DNA of 64,000 nt from a candidate division WOR-3 bacterium (GTDB lineage Bacteria > Hydrothermota > Tepidihabitantia > Tepidihabitantales > Tepidihabitantaceae), in contig JBDRTY010000001.1 of NCBI GenBank assembly GCA_039801085.1, positions 124,001-188,000 on the forward strand, written 5' to 3'. Both the position numbers and the translations under genes were made by a program. The notes beneath the pieces are model-generated. The model was not told where the DNA came from, ran no database searches, and was given only the letters and a program-made list of their open reading frames with translations. Shown piece after piece: positions 54,378 to 63,743 of the stretch; position 1 is the first letter of the stretch, and every line of letters begins with the position of its first letter.

Positions 54378-55202
54378 ATGGCTGCCGATTCCGGGAAAAT
54401 TACCACCCGCCGGCTGCGGAAAATGAAGGCGCTCGGGGAAAAAATTGTCTGTCTGACTGCGTATGACTTCACCTTTGCCCGGATTATTGACCGCTCCGGG
54501 GTGGATGTCATTCTGGTCGGCGATTCGGCGGCAAATGTCGTCTACGGCATGCGCACAACCCTGACGATCGGGATGGAGGAGATGCTTCTGCACACGCGGG
54601 CGGTGGCAAGCGGGGTTGAGCGGGCGCTCGTGGTCAGTGATATGCCGTTTCTCTCCTTTCAGGTGTCGCCGGAAAGGGCGGTGGAGAATGCCGGCCGGCT
54701 GCTTCAGGCCGGGGCAGAGGCGGTCAAGGTCGAGGGTGCGGGTCCGGTGCTGGAGGTGGTCAGGCGGCTGGTGGCGTTCGGAATTCCGGTAATGGGACAT
54801 CTCGGACTGACACCCCAGGCGGTTCATCAGCTGGGCGGTTACCGCCTACAGGCAAGAAAGCCTGAGGAGCAGGAGAGGTTGCTGGCGGATGCGCTGGCGC
54901 TGGAAGCAGCGGGCTGTTTTGCGCTCGTCTTGGAAAAGGTGCCGGCGGAAGTGGCGGCGACTGTCACGCGCCGTCTCCAGATTCCGACTATCGGTATCGG
55001 TGCCGGACCGGAGTGCGACGGTCAGGTGCTCGTGCTTCAGGATCTGCTCGGGCTGAGCGATGAACCCCGGCTCAAGTTTGTCAAGCAATATGCTGAACTC
55101 AGCCGGATTGTCCAGACGGCGGTTGCGGAGTACTGTTCCGAGGTGCGCAGCGGCAGGTTCCCCGGAAAAGAGCACAGCTTCTATCTGGATGAAGGAAAAT
55201 AA
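54378..55202 (+). CDS. panB: 3-methyl-2-oxobutanoate hydroxymethyltransferase
   Basis: 274 residues making ketopantoate from ketoisovalerate and methylene-tetrahydrofolate. TIM-barrel signatures: VCLTAYDFTFARIID, VILVGDSAANVVYG, TLTIGMEEMLLHTRAV, MGHLGLTPQAVHQLGGYR, and GIGAGPECDGQVLVLQDLLGL. GGAGG precedes the ATG. First of the pantothenate pair panB-panC. Confidence 0.96.
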   Translation: MAADSGKITTRRLRKMKALGEKIVCLTAYDFTFARIIDRSGVDVILVGDSAANVVYGMRTTLTIGMEEMLLHTRAVASGVERALVVSDMPFLSFQVSPERAVENAGRLLQAGAEAVKVEGAGPVLEVVRRLVAFGIPVMGHLGLTPQAVHQLGGYRLQARKPEEQERLLADALALEAAGCFALVLEKVPAEVAATVTRRLQIPTIGIGAGPECDGQVLVLQDLLGLSDEPRLKFVKQYAELSRIVQTAVAEYCSEVRSGRFPGKEHSFYLDEGK

Positions 55203-55206
55203 CCGG

Positions 55207-56073
55207 GTGCGGGTAATCCGCAGTGTCCGGCAGATGCAGCTGCTTGCCGACCGGCTCCGGACACAGGGCCGGATTGGTTTTGTGCCGACGATGGGGGCAC
55301 TCCATGCGGGACATCTCGAACTGGTCCGGGTTGCCCGGGAAAATGCCGATTTCACCGTTGTTTCCATCTTTGTCAATCCAATTCAGTTCGGACCCAAAGA
55401 GGACTACCGGCAGTATCCGCGGGACTTCACCCGGGACCGGCGGCTGCTTGCCGGACTCGGGGTGGATGTGATTTTCTACCCGGATGCAAAGGCGATGTAT
55501 CCTGAAGGGTTTGCCACTTATGTTGAGGTTGATGGGCTCACCCGTTATCTCTGCGGCCGGTCCCGACCGGGACATTTCCGCGGGGTGACTACCGTGGTGG
55601 CAAAACTGTTTAACATTGTCAAACCCCATGTTGCGGTCTTCGGGCAGAAGGATGCTCAGCAGGCGCTGGTGATCAGACGGATGGTCCGGGACCTGAACTT
55701 TGATCTGAAGATTATCGTGGTGCCGACCGTGCGGGAGCCTGACGGTCTGGCACTCAGTTCGCGCAATGCCTATCTCACCCCAAAACAGCGCCGGCAGGCG
55801 ACCGTGCTCTATCAGGCATTGCAGCTGGCTCAACAGCTGATCAGAGCCGGGGAGACCGAACCGTCCCGGGTCAAGCGGGCGCTGCGCCGGCTGATCCGCA
55901 CTCAGCCTGAAGCCCGGATTGATTATGTGGAAATCGTTGATACCTCCCGGCTGGAGCCGGTTCCAAGGATTCAGGGCGAGGTGCTGGTTGCGCTCGCGGT
56001 CTATTTCGGCCGGGCACGGCTAATTGACAACCTCATTGTCCGTGCCCCGCAGTCCGGCGGTAAAAACTCCTGA
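55207..56073 (+). CDS. panC: Pantothenate synthetase
   Basis: About 288 residues joining pantoate and beta-alanine. Visible motifs: RIGFVPTMGALHAGHLELV with the HxGH nucleotide site, SIFVNPIQFGPKEDYRQYPR, RPGHFRGVTTVVAKLFNIV, FGQKDAQQALVIRRMV, and SSRNAYLTPKQR. The GTG at 55207 fits the family N-terminus (RVIRSVRQM) and has AAGGA upstream. An ATG at 55189 would add six residues and overlap panB. The 3' end overlaps the convergent MFS gene by 41 nt. Confidence 0.93.
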   Translation: MRVIRSVRQMQLLADRLRTQGRIGFVPTMGALHAGHLELVRVARENADFTVVSIFVNPIQFGPKEDYRQYPRDFTRDRRLLAGLGVDVIFYPDAKAMYPEGFATYVEVDGLTRYLCGRSRPGHFRGVTTVVAKLFNIVKPHVAVFGQKDAQQALVIRRMVRDLNFDLKIIVVPTVREPDGLALSSRNAYLTPKQRRQATVLYQALQLAQQLIRAGETEPSRVKRALRRLIRTQPEARIDYVEIVDTSRLEPVPRIQGEVLVALAVYFGRARLIDNLIVRAPQSGGKNS

Positions 56074-57319
56074 TACCCAGCAGCGCGGCCGTCCCCAGGA
56101 GCAGAAGCACAATTCCAATTACCACCAGTGCCAGCCGGTGAGAGGTGAGGTCACCGAGGGTGCCGATGAAGAGCGTGGTCAGAAGAAAGGTGGCGTTGGT
56201 GATGAACTCGCGGGTTGAGAATATCCTGCCCCGGATATTTTCCGCCACCTCCTCCTGCAGCATCGTATTCTGGACAACGCCGAGCCAGGAAAAGGCGATG
56301 CCGGCGATTACCGCAACCAGGATCATAAACCAGAGGGTAATGAGCCAGTTGCCGATGAAAAACAGCAGACCATAGATGAGAATGATGACGGCGACAATCA
56401 GCGGGCGGTTGATGTTTTTCGGCATCAGTCCGATGACCACTGCACCGGCAATCATCCCGATGGCGAGGATGCCGGCAAAGATGCCGACGCCAGCGGTGCC
56501 CATTCCCAGCACCTGCTGGACGAGGTAGATCAGAATCGTATAGGCGACGGCGGAGATGAAGGTGGAGACGACGATCGAGCCGAGCACAAAGGCAACCAGC
56601 CGATTGATGAAGACGAGCCGGATAACTTCTGCCAGTTCCCTGAAAAACTGAACAAAAGCGTTGACAATCTCCTGGACCAGGTTTTGCTCCGAGTGTAATC
56701 CGTGTGCCAGCGGGTTTGCTGAAAGCGGACGAGTGATACTGGTACCGATGTTGAGCACCAGGATACCGGCAACCAGATGACACGAGGCGTCAATCCAGAT
56801 TCCCCGCTGCCATCCGACCCATTTGATGAGAAACCCGCCGATCACCATGCCCAGCACAGTGGCGATCCGGGAAAAGAACAGACTGGCGGAGTTGGCGGCA
56901 AGAATTTCATCCCGTGCGACAAGGCTGGGCAGGAGTGCGGGGTTGGCGGTGTTGTTAAAGATATCCAGACCGAAGAACAGGGTCAGGGCGATCCAGAACG
57001 GCACAAAAGAGCGGGTGAGGGCAATGGCGAACGGGGTGAGGCCGAGAATGGCGGTCTGGATGAAATGGGTACGGGCGATCGTATTCCGCCGGTTCCAGCG
57101 GTCAACAAGCACGCCGGCAACCGGTGAGAGCACAAGTGTTGGAATAACAAAGGCAAGCGAACCGCCGGAATAGGCGAGCAGTTTTCCGGGAGCGGACATG
57201 CCGATGACGGTAATCAGCAGCATGTGAGACAGCCGGTCGCCGAGCTGGGACATGGCACCGGCGAGCGCCAGGTAAAGGAAGTTGCGGTTTTTCAGAACCG
57301 TAATCAGTCGGGATGGCAT
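56033..57319 (-). CDS. Major facilitator superfamily transporter
   Basis: 428 residues with about 12 membrane helices and the cytoplasmic loop signature GVLVDRWNRRNTIAR between helices 2 and 3. It resembles the MFS_3/enterobactin-exporter-like group (long central loop near residues 185-215). Substrate unknown. The ATG at 57319 is chosen over the in-frame TTG at 57355, because a promoter (TTGCAA/TAAACT) occupies the intervening bases and leaves 8 nt to the ATG. Confidence 0.9.
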   Translation of the reverse strand: MPSRLITVLKNRNFLYLALAGAMSQLGDRLSHMLLITVIGMSAPGKLLAYSGGSLAFVIPTLVLSPVAGVLVDRWNRRNTIARTHFIQTAILGLTPFAIALTRSFVPFWIALTLFFGLDIFNNTANPALLPSLVARDEILAANSASLFFSRIATVLGMVIGGFLIKWVGWQRGIWIDASCHLVAGILVLNIGTSITRPLSANPLAHGLHSEQNLVQEIVNAFVQFFRELAEVIRLVFINRLVAFVLGSIVVSTFISAVAYTILIYLVQQVLGMGTAGVGIFAGILAIGMIAGAVVIGLMPKNINRPLIVAVIILIYGLLFFIGNWLITLWFMILVAVIAGIAFSWLGVVQNTMLQEEVAENIRGRIFSTREFITNATFLLTTLFIGTLGDLTSHRLALVVIGIVLLLLGTAALLGIRSFYRRTAGHGQ

Positions 57320-57327
57320 TTTAAGCG

Positions 57328-57355
57328 AGTTTAGCAGAAATCGATGCAATTGCAA
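57328..57355 (-). promoter_or_regulatory. Leaderless-type promoter of the MFS gene
   Basis: On the minus strand TTGCAA (57350..57355), 16 bp, TAAACT (57328..57333), 8 nt, ATG. Confidence 0.55.
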
Positions 57356-57381
57356 TCCGGAAATAGCGGACAGGAAAATCC

Positions 57382-57409
57382 TTGACCCCGGAGCAATTAC
57401 TGGTATAAT
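57382..57409 (+). promoter_or_regulatory. Promoter of the FBP aldolase/phosphatase gene
   Basis: TTGACC (57382..57387), 16 bp, TATAAT (57404..57409). The leader of about 25 nt carries AAGGAGG before the ATG at 57440. Confidence 0.75.
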
Positions 57410-57439
57410 GACATTTTAACTAACCAAGGAGGAAATCCG

Positions 57440-58549
57440 ATGAAGGAAAATTCCCAGTCTCCGATTACGATTTCCGTGATCAAAGCCGATATCGGCGGCT
57501 ATGTCGGGCATTCTGCCAGTCATCCGGAAATTATTGATCTGGCTGAAGATAAGCTGAAGAAGGCAAAAAAGGAAGAGCTGCTTATTGACTTTTATGTCAC
57601 CAGCTGCGGTGATGACCTGGAACTGATCATGACCCACCGGCAGGGAAAAGACAGTGAAAAGATTCACAAACTTGCCTGGGACACCTTCATGGCCTGTACT
57701 GAACTTGCCCGGGAACTCAAACTCTACGGTGCCGGGCAGGACATGCTCGCCGATGCCTTCAGCGGTAATGTCAAGGGAATGGGACCGGGCGTGGCAGAGA
57801 TGAGCTTTGTTGAGCGCAAGTCCGAGCCGGTGATCGTCTTCTGCGGGGACAAGTGCGCACCCGGCGCCTGGAACCTGCCGCTTTTCCGCATCTTTGCCGA
57901 TCCGTTCAACACCATCGGTCTGGTGATTGATCCGACGATGCATGACGGCTTCCGGTTCGAGGTTCATGATGTATTTGAGGGCCGGGATATGGTCCTCTCC
58001 TGTCCGGAGGAGATGTATGACCTCCTGGTGCTCATCGGCTCACCGGAGAATTATGTCATCAAGAATGTCTACAAGAAGGACGGTGAAATCGCCGCCACCA
58101 GTTCCACCCAGAAACTGGCACTGATCGCCGGCCGGTATGTGGGCAAGGATGACCCGGTAATGATGGTGCGCTGTCAGTCCGGATTTCCGGCGGTGGGAGA
58201 GGTGCTGGAGGCGTTTGTCTTTCCCCATCTGGTTTCGGGCTGGATGCGCGGTTCCCACTACGGTCCGCTGATGCCGGTTGCCCAGCATCAGGCAACGCCG
58301 TCAAGGTTTGACGGTCCGCCCCGGGTTATCGCTCTCGGTTTCCAGCTGGCAGAGGGGAAGCTGATCGGACCGCGGGACATGTTTGATGATCCGGGGTTTG
58401 ACCTTGCCCGCAAGGAGGCGAACCGGCTGGCGGAGTTCATGCGCCGGCACGGACCGTTCGAGCCCCATCGTCTGGGCTTGAAGGAAATGGAATATACCAC
58501 CCTGCCCCAGGTGCTGAAGAAACTCCTGGAGCGGGAAAAGCAGGGTTAA
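57440..58549 (+). CDS. fbp: Fructose-1,6-bisphosphate aldolase/phosphatase (archaeal type, class V FBPase)
   Basis: 369 residues making fructose 6-phosphate from triose phosphates in one bifunctional enzyme, a one-way gluconeogenic step. Family signatures: ISVIKADIGGYVGHS at the start, FYVTSCGDDLELIMTH, FVERKSEPVIVFCGDKCAPGAWN, IDPTMHDGFRFEVHD, KNVYKKDGE and GSHYGPLMPV. Asp/His-rich clusters bind the Mg ions. The enzyme is typical of archaea and deep-branching thermophilic bacteria. Strong promoter and ribosome site; the moxR gene follows. Confidence 0.95.
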   Translation: MKENSQSPITISVIKADIGGYVGHSASHPEIIDLAEDKLKKAKKEELLIDFYVTSCGDDLELIMTHRQGKDSEKIHKLAWDTFMACTELARELKLYGAGQDMLADAFSGNVKGMGPGVAEMSFVERKSEPVIVFCGDKCAPGAWNLPLFRIFADPFNTIGLVIDPTMHDGFRFEVHDVFEGRDMVLSCPEEMYDLLVLIGSPENYVIKNVYKKDGEIAATSSTQKLALIAGRYVGKDDPVMMVRCQSGFPAVGEVLEAFVFPHLVSGWMRGSHYGPLMPVAQHQATPSRFDGPPRVIALGFQLAEGKLIGPRDMFDDPGFDLARKEANRLAEFMRRHGPFEPHRLGLKEMEYTTLPQVLKKLLEREKQG

Positions 58550-58582
58550 AGGCAGTTGGAAAAGGAAGGGATTCAAGATTTG

Positions 58583-59587
58583 ATGAATACCGGCACCGGC
58601 AGTGATGTGCAGGCGGTGGCGCGGCTGGCACAGGCGCGTCAGCAGCTGGAGAATGAGCTCGCCAAGGTGATCATCGGTCAGAAACCGGTGATCGAGCAGG
58701 TGCTCATCTGCCTTTTGGCGCACGGTCACGGGCTTTTAATCGGTGTTCCCGGGCTGGCAAAGACCCTGCTGGTCAATACCCTTGCCCGGGTTCTGGACCT
58801 GTCCTTCAACCGGATTCAGTTCACGCCCGACCTGATGCCCTCCGACATCACCGGCACCGAGATCATTGATGAGGACCCGCAGAGCGGACGGCGCTGTTTC
58901 CGGTTTGTGCCCGGACCGGTGTTTGCTAATGTTGTCCTGGCGGATGAGATCAACCGGACTCCGCCCAAGACCCAGGCGGCACTGCTGCAGGCGATGCAGG
59001 AATACCGGGTGACGGTCGGGGGCAGAACCTATGACCTGCCCGCACCGTTCTTTGTGCTCGCAACTCAGAATCCGATTGAGCTTGAGGGCACCTATCCACT
59101 GCCTGAAGCCCAGCTTGACCGGTTCATGTTCTCAATTGTGGTTGATTATCCCAGTCCGGAGGAGGAGAAGAAAATCGTCCAGAGCACCACCTCGGCATAC
59201 GAACCGGTCCTGGAACGGATTCTGGATGCGGACGAGGTGCTGGCGCTGCAGGCGCTGGTGCGCCGGGTGCCGGTGGCGGATGAGGTGCTGGACTTTGCGG
59301 TCCGGCTCACCGGCATGACCCGGCCCGGCAGTCCGGATGCACCGCAGTTTGTCAAGGACTATGTGAGCTGGGGTGCGGGACCGCGGGCGACCCAGTACCT
59401 GGTGCTCGGTGCCAAGACCCGGGCGATTCTTGAGGGCAGATACACGCCGGGAATTGATGATGTGATTGCGGTAGCCCTGCCGGTGCTCCGGCACCGGGTG
59501 ATTACCAATTTCACCGCTGAGGCGGAGAACATCCGGGTTGAGGAGCTGATCCGCCGGCTGATCGAGACCTGCAGTCAGCGCCGTTAA
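58583..59587 (+). CDS. MoxR-family AAA+ ATPase
   Basis: 334 residues. Walker A GVPGLAKTLLVN, Walker B VVLADEINRTPPKTQAALLQAMQE, sensor 1 FVLATQNPIELEGTYPLPEAQLDRFMF, then the C-terminal lid ending in AENIRVEELI. MoxR proteins act as chaperones, usually beside a DUF58 and a VWA-domain gene. None follows here, so partners are elsewhere. The ATG at 58583 is used; an in-frame TTG at 58556 is possible. Confidence 0.93.
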   Translation: MNTGTGSDVQAVARLAQARQQLENELAKVIIGQKPVIEQVLICLLAHGHGLLIGVPGLAKTLLVNTLARVLDLSFNRIQFTPDLMPSDITGTEIIDEDPQSGRRCFRFVPGPVFANVVLADEINRTPPKTQAALLQAMQEYRVTVGGRTYDLPAPFFVLATQNPIELEGTYPLPEAQLDRFMFSIVVDYPSPEEEKKIVQSTTSAYEPVLERILDADEVLALQALVRRVPVADEVLDFAVRLTGMTRPGSPDAPQFVKDYVSWGAGPRATQYLVLGAKTRAILEGRYTPGIDDVIAVALPVLRHRVITNFTAEAENIRVEELIRRLIETCSQRR

Positions 59588-59620
59588 GCCGGTCCGGTGC
59601 CGGAATTAAAAGGAGTGAAG

Positions 59621-60151
59621 ATGAGAAAGATCGGGCTGGTGCCGCTTGCCAGTCTCAAACCCGGGGACAACCGGTTTGAACTGGAGGGAGTGGCACGGGA
59701 TTACGGGCTGGAGATTCACGAGGTTCGGGAAAACCCCTCTTTTGAAGAACTGCTGGGCAGAATCCGGGTGGCGGTGGTGATCACCCGCAGTGGCAAGCGG
59801 TTTCTGGTTCGGGGCAGAGTTCACTTCCGGGCGCGGCTGCGCTGTGCGATCTGCAATGAGGAGTATGAGCAGGATTTTGATGAGGAGCTGGTTGCCGAAT
59901 TCACAATGCTGGAGCGGACCGGTGCCGCCTATGCCCGGGAGCTGGAACCGGAGGAGCTGGACCGGGTGAAGATTGATGCTGACTTCATTGACCTGAGTGC
60001 GGTGATTCATGATGCGATCCATCTGGCAATTCCGATCGCACCGCGCTGCCGTGAGGACTGTCAGGGTATCTGTCCGGTCTGCGGGGCAAACCGCAACCTG
60101 GTGCGGTGCGGATGTGAACTGCGGGAAAAAGGAACGGCTGCGGGCGGTTGA
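59621..60151 (+). CDS. DUF177 (YceD-like) protein
   Basis: 176 residues. The central DUF177 region (FRARLRCAICNEEYEQDFDEEL, FIDLSAVIHDAIHLAIPIAPRCREDCQGICPVCGANRN) has a Cys-rich metal-binding-like pattern CxxxCxxxCPVCG and a trailing CGC. In many bacteria this gene precedes rpmF (ribosomal L32) and affects 23S rRNA; rpmF is not here. AAAGGAG precedes the ATG at 59621; an in-frame GTG at 59597 is less likely. Confidence 0.88.
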   Translation: MRKIGLVPLASLKPGDNRFELEGVARDYGLEIHEVRENPSFEELLGRIRVAVVITRSGKRFLVRGRVHFRARLRCAICNEEYEQDFDEELVAEFTMLERTGAAYARELEPEELDRVKIDADFIDLSAVIHDAIHLAIPIAPRCREDCQGICPVCGANRNLVRCGCELREKGTAAGG

Positions 60152-60202
60152 CCCGCTAACCGGTCAGCTATAATATTTTAAAACAGCAAGCTGTGGAGGC
60201 GT

Positions 60203-61912
60203 ATGATGGCAGGATTCAGATATAAACCGGTGCACGCCCCGCGTGGCACCACCCTGACCTGCAAGGGCTGGCACCAGGAGGCGGCGCTCCGGATGCTTTT
60301 AAACAACCTTGACCCCGAGGTGGCGGAGAGGCCCGAGGAGCTGATTGTCTACGGCGGCACCGGCAGAGCCGCCCGCAACTGGGAATGCTTTCAGGCGATC
60401 GTCTCCTGTCTCAAGCAGCTGGAAAATGACGAGACCCTGCTTGTCCAGTCGGGCAAGCCGGTGGCGATCTTCCGGACCTTTGAGCATGCGCCCCGGGTGC
60501 TGATCGCCAACTCCAACCTCGTGCCCCGCTGGGCGACCAAGGAGTATTTTGATGAGCTCGAGGCGCAGGGGCTGATCATGTATGGCCAGATGACCGCCGG
60601 CTCCTGGATTTACATCGGCACGCAGGGCATCCTGCAGGGCACACACCAGACCTTTGTCAGTGCGGGTATCAGGCACTTCGGTTCCGGGGACCTGACCGGC
60701 AGGCTCGTGGTTTCGGGCGGGCTGGGTGGAATGAGCGGTGCCCAGCCGCTCGCTGCGACGATGGCGAATGCGGTCTATCTCGGAGCCGAGGTGGATCCGG
60801 CGCGGATTGAACGGCGCCGGGCATCGCGCAAACCCCGGTATCTGGATGAGCGGATTGATAATCTCGACCGGGCGATTGATGCGGCGCTCGAGGCAAAGGC
60901 GCACCGGCAGGCAAAGTCAATCGTCTGGTGTGGCAACATCGTTGACCTGCTCCAGCGGCTGCTCGAGCGCAATGTCACCCCCGACCTCCTGACCGACCAG
61001 ACCTCAGCCCATGACGAGCTCAACGGCTATGTGCCGGCAGGCATCAGTTTTGAGCAGGCGCTGGAACTGCGACGCCGGGATCCGCAGGAGTACAAGCGCC
61101 GTGCCTACGAGACGATGGCGCGCCATGTCCGGCTGATGCTCGCCCTGCAGGAGCGGGGTGCGGTCACCTTTGACTACGGCAACAACCTGCGCGGCAAGGC
61201 GCTCGAGGGCGGATATCTCCGCGAGGAGGAGATCCGGACTCCGGGCAGAACCGGCTCCTGGAAGTATCCGGGTTTTGTGCCCGCCTATATCCGGCCGCTC
61301 TTCTGTCAGGGGATGGGACCGTTCCGCTGGGTCGCCCTCTCCGGTGAGCCGGACGACATCTACGAGACCGACAAGATCGTGATGGAGCTTTTCCCGGACA
61401 AGCCCGAACTCCACAACTGGCTCAAAAAGGCGGAAAATGAGGTGCCGTTTCAGGGCCTGCCGGCAAGGATCTGCTGGCTCGGCTACGGGGAGCGGGACCG
61501 TGCCGGTCTGGCATTCAACCGGGCGGTCCGTGAGGGCAGACTCCGGGCGCCGATTGTCATCGGCCGAGACCATCTGGACACCGGCTCGGTCGCCTCACCC
61601 AACCGGGAGACCGAGGCGATGAAGGACGGCTCAGATGCGATCGCCGACTGGCCCCTGCTCAATGCGCTGCTCAATGTTGCCTCCGGCGCCTCCTGGGTTT
61701 CAATCCATTCCGGTGGCGGCGTCGGCATCGGCTATTCGGTCCATGCCGGCCAGGTGGTGGTCTGCGACGGCACACCCCAGATGGATGAGCGGCTCCGCCG
61801 CGTTTTGACCAATGACCCGGGTCTGGGCGTGTGCCGGCATGCGGATGCCGGCTATGAGGAGGCGATCAGCCTTGCCCGGAAAGCCGGAATTGTGATTCCG
61901 ATGCTGGATTAA
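60203..61912 (+). CDS. hutU: Urocanate hydratase
   Basis: 569 residues converting urocanate to imidazolonepropionate in histidine breakdown, with bound NAD as electrophile. Seen: [64 protein letters not shown], the active-site Cys in [36 protein letters not shown], and [17 protein letters not shown] precedes the start. No hutH, hutI or ftcD is adjacent. Confidence 0.96.
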   Translation: MMAGFRYKPVHAPRGTTLTCKGWHQEAALRMLLNNLDPEVAERPEELIVYGGTGRAARNWECFQAIVSCLKQLENDETLLVQSGKPVAIFRTFEHAPRVLIANSNLVPRWATKEYFDELEAQGLIMYGQMTAGSWIYIGTQGILQGTHQTFVSAGIRHFGSGDLTGRLVVSGGLGGMSGAQPLAATMANAVYLGAEVDPARIERRRASRKPRYLDERIDNLDRAIDAALEAKAHRQAKSIVWCGNIVDLLQRLLERNVTPDLLTDQTSAHDELNGYVPAGISFEQALELRRRDPQEYKRRAYETMARHVRLMLALQERGAVTFDYGNNLRGKALEGGYLREEEIRTPGRTGSWKYPGFVPAYIRPLFCQGMGPFRWVALSGEPDDIYETDKIVMELFPDKPELHNWLKKAENEVPFQGLPARICWLGYGERDRAGLAFNRAVREGRLRAPIVIGRDHLDTGSVASPNRETEAMKDGSDAIADWPLLNALLNVASGASWVSIHSGGGVGIGYSVHAGQVVVCDGTPQMDERLRRVLTNDPGLGVCRHADAGYEEAISLARKAGIVIPMLD

Positions 61913-63214
61913 GTGTCAAGACTGCTGCTTCTGCTTCTCCTGCCGGCTGCCTGCGGACAGCTCCGCCCACTTTCCCGGGCGGACCGGCTCGGTCCGGAGG
62001 AGAAACTGGAATACCTGATTTTACGCACCCTTGACCCGCAGGCAGGAGAGCAGTATCTCAGTCTCGGCTCGGCACAGGCACGTCAGGAGTATCTGGACTG
62101 GTTCTGGCAGGACCGGAATCCGGAGGAGCACCGGCGCTACCACGAGCGGGCAGAAAAGGCGGCAGCGCTCTTCGGCCGGCTCGACCTGCTCGGTGATGAG
62201 CGGATACCGGTCTACATCCGCTACGGACCGCCCCGGCGCGAGGAGTATGCACCCCTGCCGGTGGAAAACGAGACCCTGCGGCTTTTTGTCAACCCGGCGG
62301 AGATCTGGACCTATGACTCGCTCGGGCTCCAGTTTGACTTTGTCAAGACCGGGGTCGGGTTCCGGCAGGTCGGATTTACCCGGTTCGGCAATCGCTGGTT
62401 TCCGCCCGCATTTGAGCCGGTGGATTATGGCAGACCGGCACCGTCGCCCGGACCGGATGCCAGAAAACTGGACCTTCAGATTGCCCTTTACCGGTTAAGC
62501 CAGCACCAGGAGACGGTGCAGGTTGAGCTTCATTACGGCGTGAGACCGGCGGGTTTGAAGCCGGGCGATATCCTCCGGTTTGAATTCCGGTTTGACTCCC
62601 GGCGCTACGGCGGTTTCGTCCGCTCCGGCTGGTATGGTTTTTCCGCCGACACCGGGAACGTCCTGGTGGTCGGCAGGGAGCTTTTTTCCCTGCCTGCCGA
62701 CATCTATTCGGTCCGGGTCAGTGCGGTCAACCGCGACGGCTCGGCAGCGGGCGAGGTCCGGGCAGAGCTTAACCTCGTGGACTATGTCCGGCGCGCCCAG
62801 CCCGGCTCTGATATTGTACTATATGCACTGGTGGATGATATCTTCCAGAGCCCGCAGTTTGAGCATCCCCGCTACCGCCGGGTGGTGCCGCTTGTTCTCC
62901 CTGAGGTCCGCTCCGGTGGCACCTTCTACGCCCTGTTTGAAATCTACAACCTGAAGACCGACAGCCTCAACCGCCACCGGGCACAGGTCCGCTACGAGCT
63001 GATGGACCTGGACACGAGAAGAATGGCGGTTATCCCCGCACCCTCCCGCTTCATCACCGGTGCGGGCACAACCGGCACTGCGCTGGAGCGGGTGCACACC
63101 ATGGACTTGAATCCGGGCAATTACCTGCTGCTCGCCCGGGTTGAGGACCTGAACTCGGGAAGACAGCTCAGCCTGACCACCCGGTTCCGCATCCTACCGC
63201 CGGAGAAGAAATAG
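61913..63214 (+). CDS. GWxTD-domain protein
   Basis: 433 residues. A hydrophobic N-terminus ending LLPAAC (lipobox-like) suggests a lipoprotein or secreted protein. The GWxTD-type region covers about 40-150: EYLDWFWQDRNPEEHRRYHERA, RIPVYIRYGPP and EIWTYDSLG. Beta-rich C-terminal parts follow. The family is found mainly in FCB-type bacteria and has unknown function. It starts at a GTG immediately after the hutU stop, so it is co-transcribed. Confidence 0.85.
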   Translation: MSRLLLLLLLPAACGQLRPLSRADRLGPEEKLEYLILRTLDPQAGEQYLSLGSAQARQEYLDWFWQDRNPEEHRRYHERAEKAAALFGRLDLLGDERIPVYIRYGPPRREEYAPLPVENETLRLFVNPAEIWTYDSLGLQFDFVKTGVGFRQVGFTRFGNRWFPPAFEPVDYGRPAPSPGPDARKLDLQIALYRLSQHQETVQVELHYGVRPAGLKPGDILRFEFRFDSRRYGGFVRSGWYGFSADTGNVLVVGRELFSLPADIYSVRVSAVNRDGSAAGEVRAELNLVDYVRRAQPGSDIVLYALVDDIFQSPQFEHPRYRRVVPLVLPEVRSGGTFYALFEIYNLKTDSLNRHRAQVRYELMDLDTRRMAVIPAPSRFITGAGTTGTALERVHTMDLNPGNYLLLARVEDLNSGRQLSLTTRFRILPPEKK

Positions 63215-63730
63215 CCACTTCAGCCAGCCCAGCCCCCAGGCAATAAAGGTCACCAGCCAGGTCTGCCACTCCGCCAGCGCCTCCCGGATGCTGAACCCCG
63301 GACTCTCCGGCTGGGGACAGGCAAGGGCAATAATTTCCGCCTCTGCCCGGCTGATCAGCCCGTAAATCAGCAGATAGCCGAACAGCACCACCAGTGCGCT
63401 CCAGACCGGCGGATGGAAGCCGACCACCACTCCGGCAACCAGCGCAAAATTCCCCAGATAGAGCGGATGGCGGAAATAGCGGTAAGGACCGCTGACCACC
63501 AGCCGGCGGGCAGAAATCTCCGGCTTTCTGCTCTCCCTGCCAATATAGCCCGCGGTCCAGAACCGCAAAAGCAGACCGGGGAGGAGCAGCACCAGCCCGT
63601 TCAGCAGTGTTCCGGGTCCGGGTCTGCCGGTCAGGGCGACAAGGACAAAACCGAGCAGACCGGCAACCTGCCGGCAGCGGAAAAGAAACCGCCCGAGCCG
63701 GGCGGTAGGGGAAAGTTCGGAAGACGCCAA
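63194..63730 (-). CDS. Isoprenylcysteine carboxyl methyltransferase-like membrane protein
   Basis: 178 residues with four or five membrane helices and the ICMT/PEMT signature GPYRYFRHPLYLGNF near residue 82, which binds SAM in this family. The substrate is unknown (in bacteria often a lipid or an isoprenoid). Overlaps the end of the GWxTD gene by 21 nt on the opposite strand and follows the partial gene to the right. Confidence 0.85.
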   Translation of the reverse strand: MASSELSPTARLGRFLFRCRQVAGLLGFVLVALTGRPGPGTLLNGLVLLLPGLLLRFWTAGYIGRESRKPEISARRLVVSGPYRYFRHPLYLGNFALVAGVVVGFHPPVWSALVVLFGYLLIYGLISRAEAEIIALACPQPESPGFSIREALAEWQTWLVTFIAWGLGWLKWLFLLRR

Positions 63731-63743
63731 TACTGTTTGAAGG

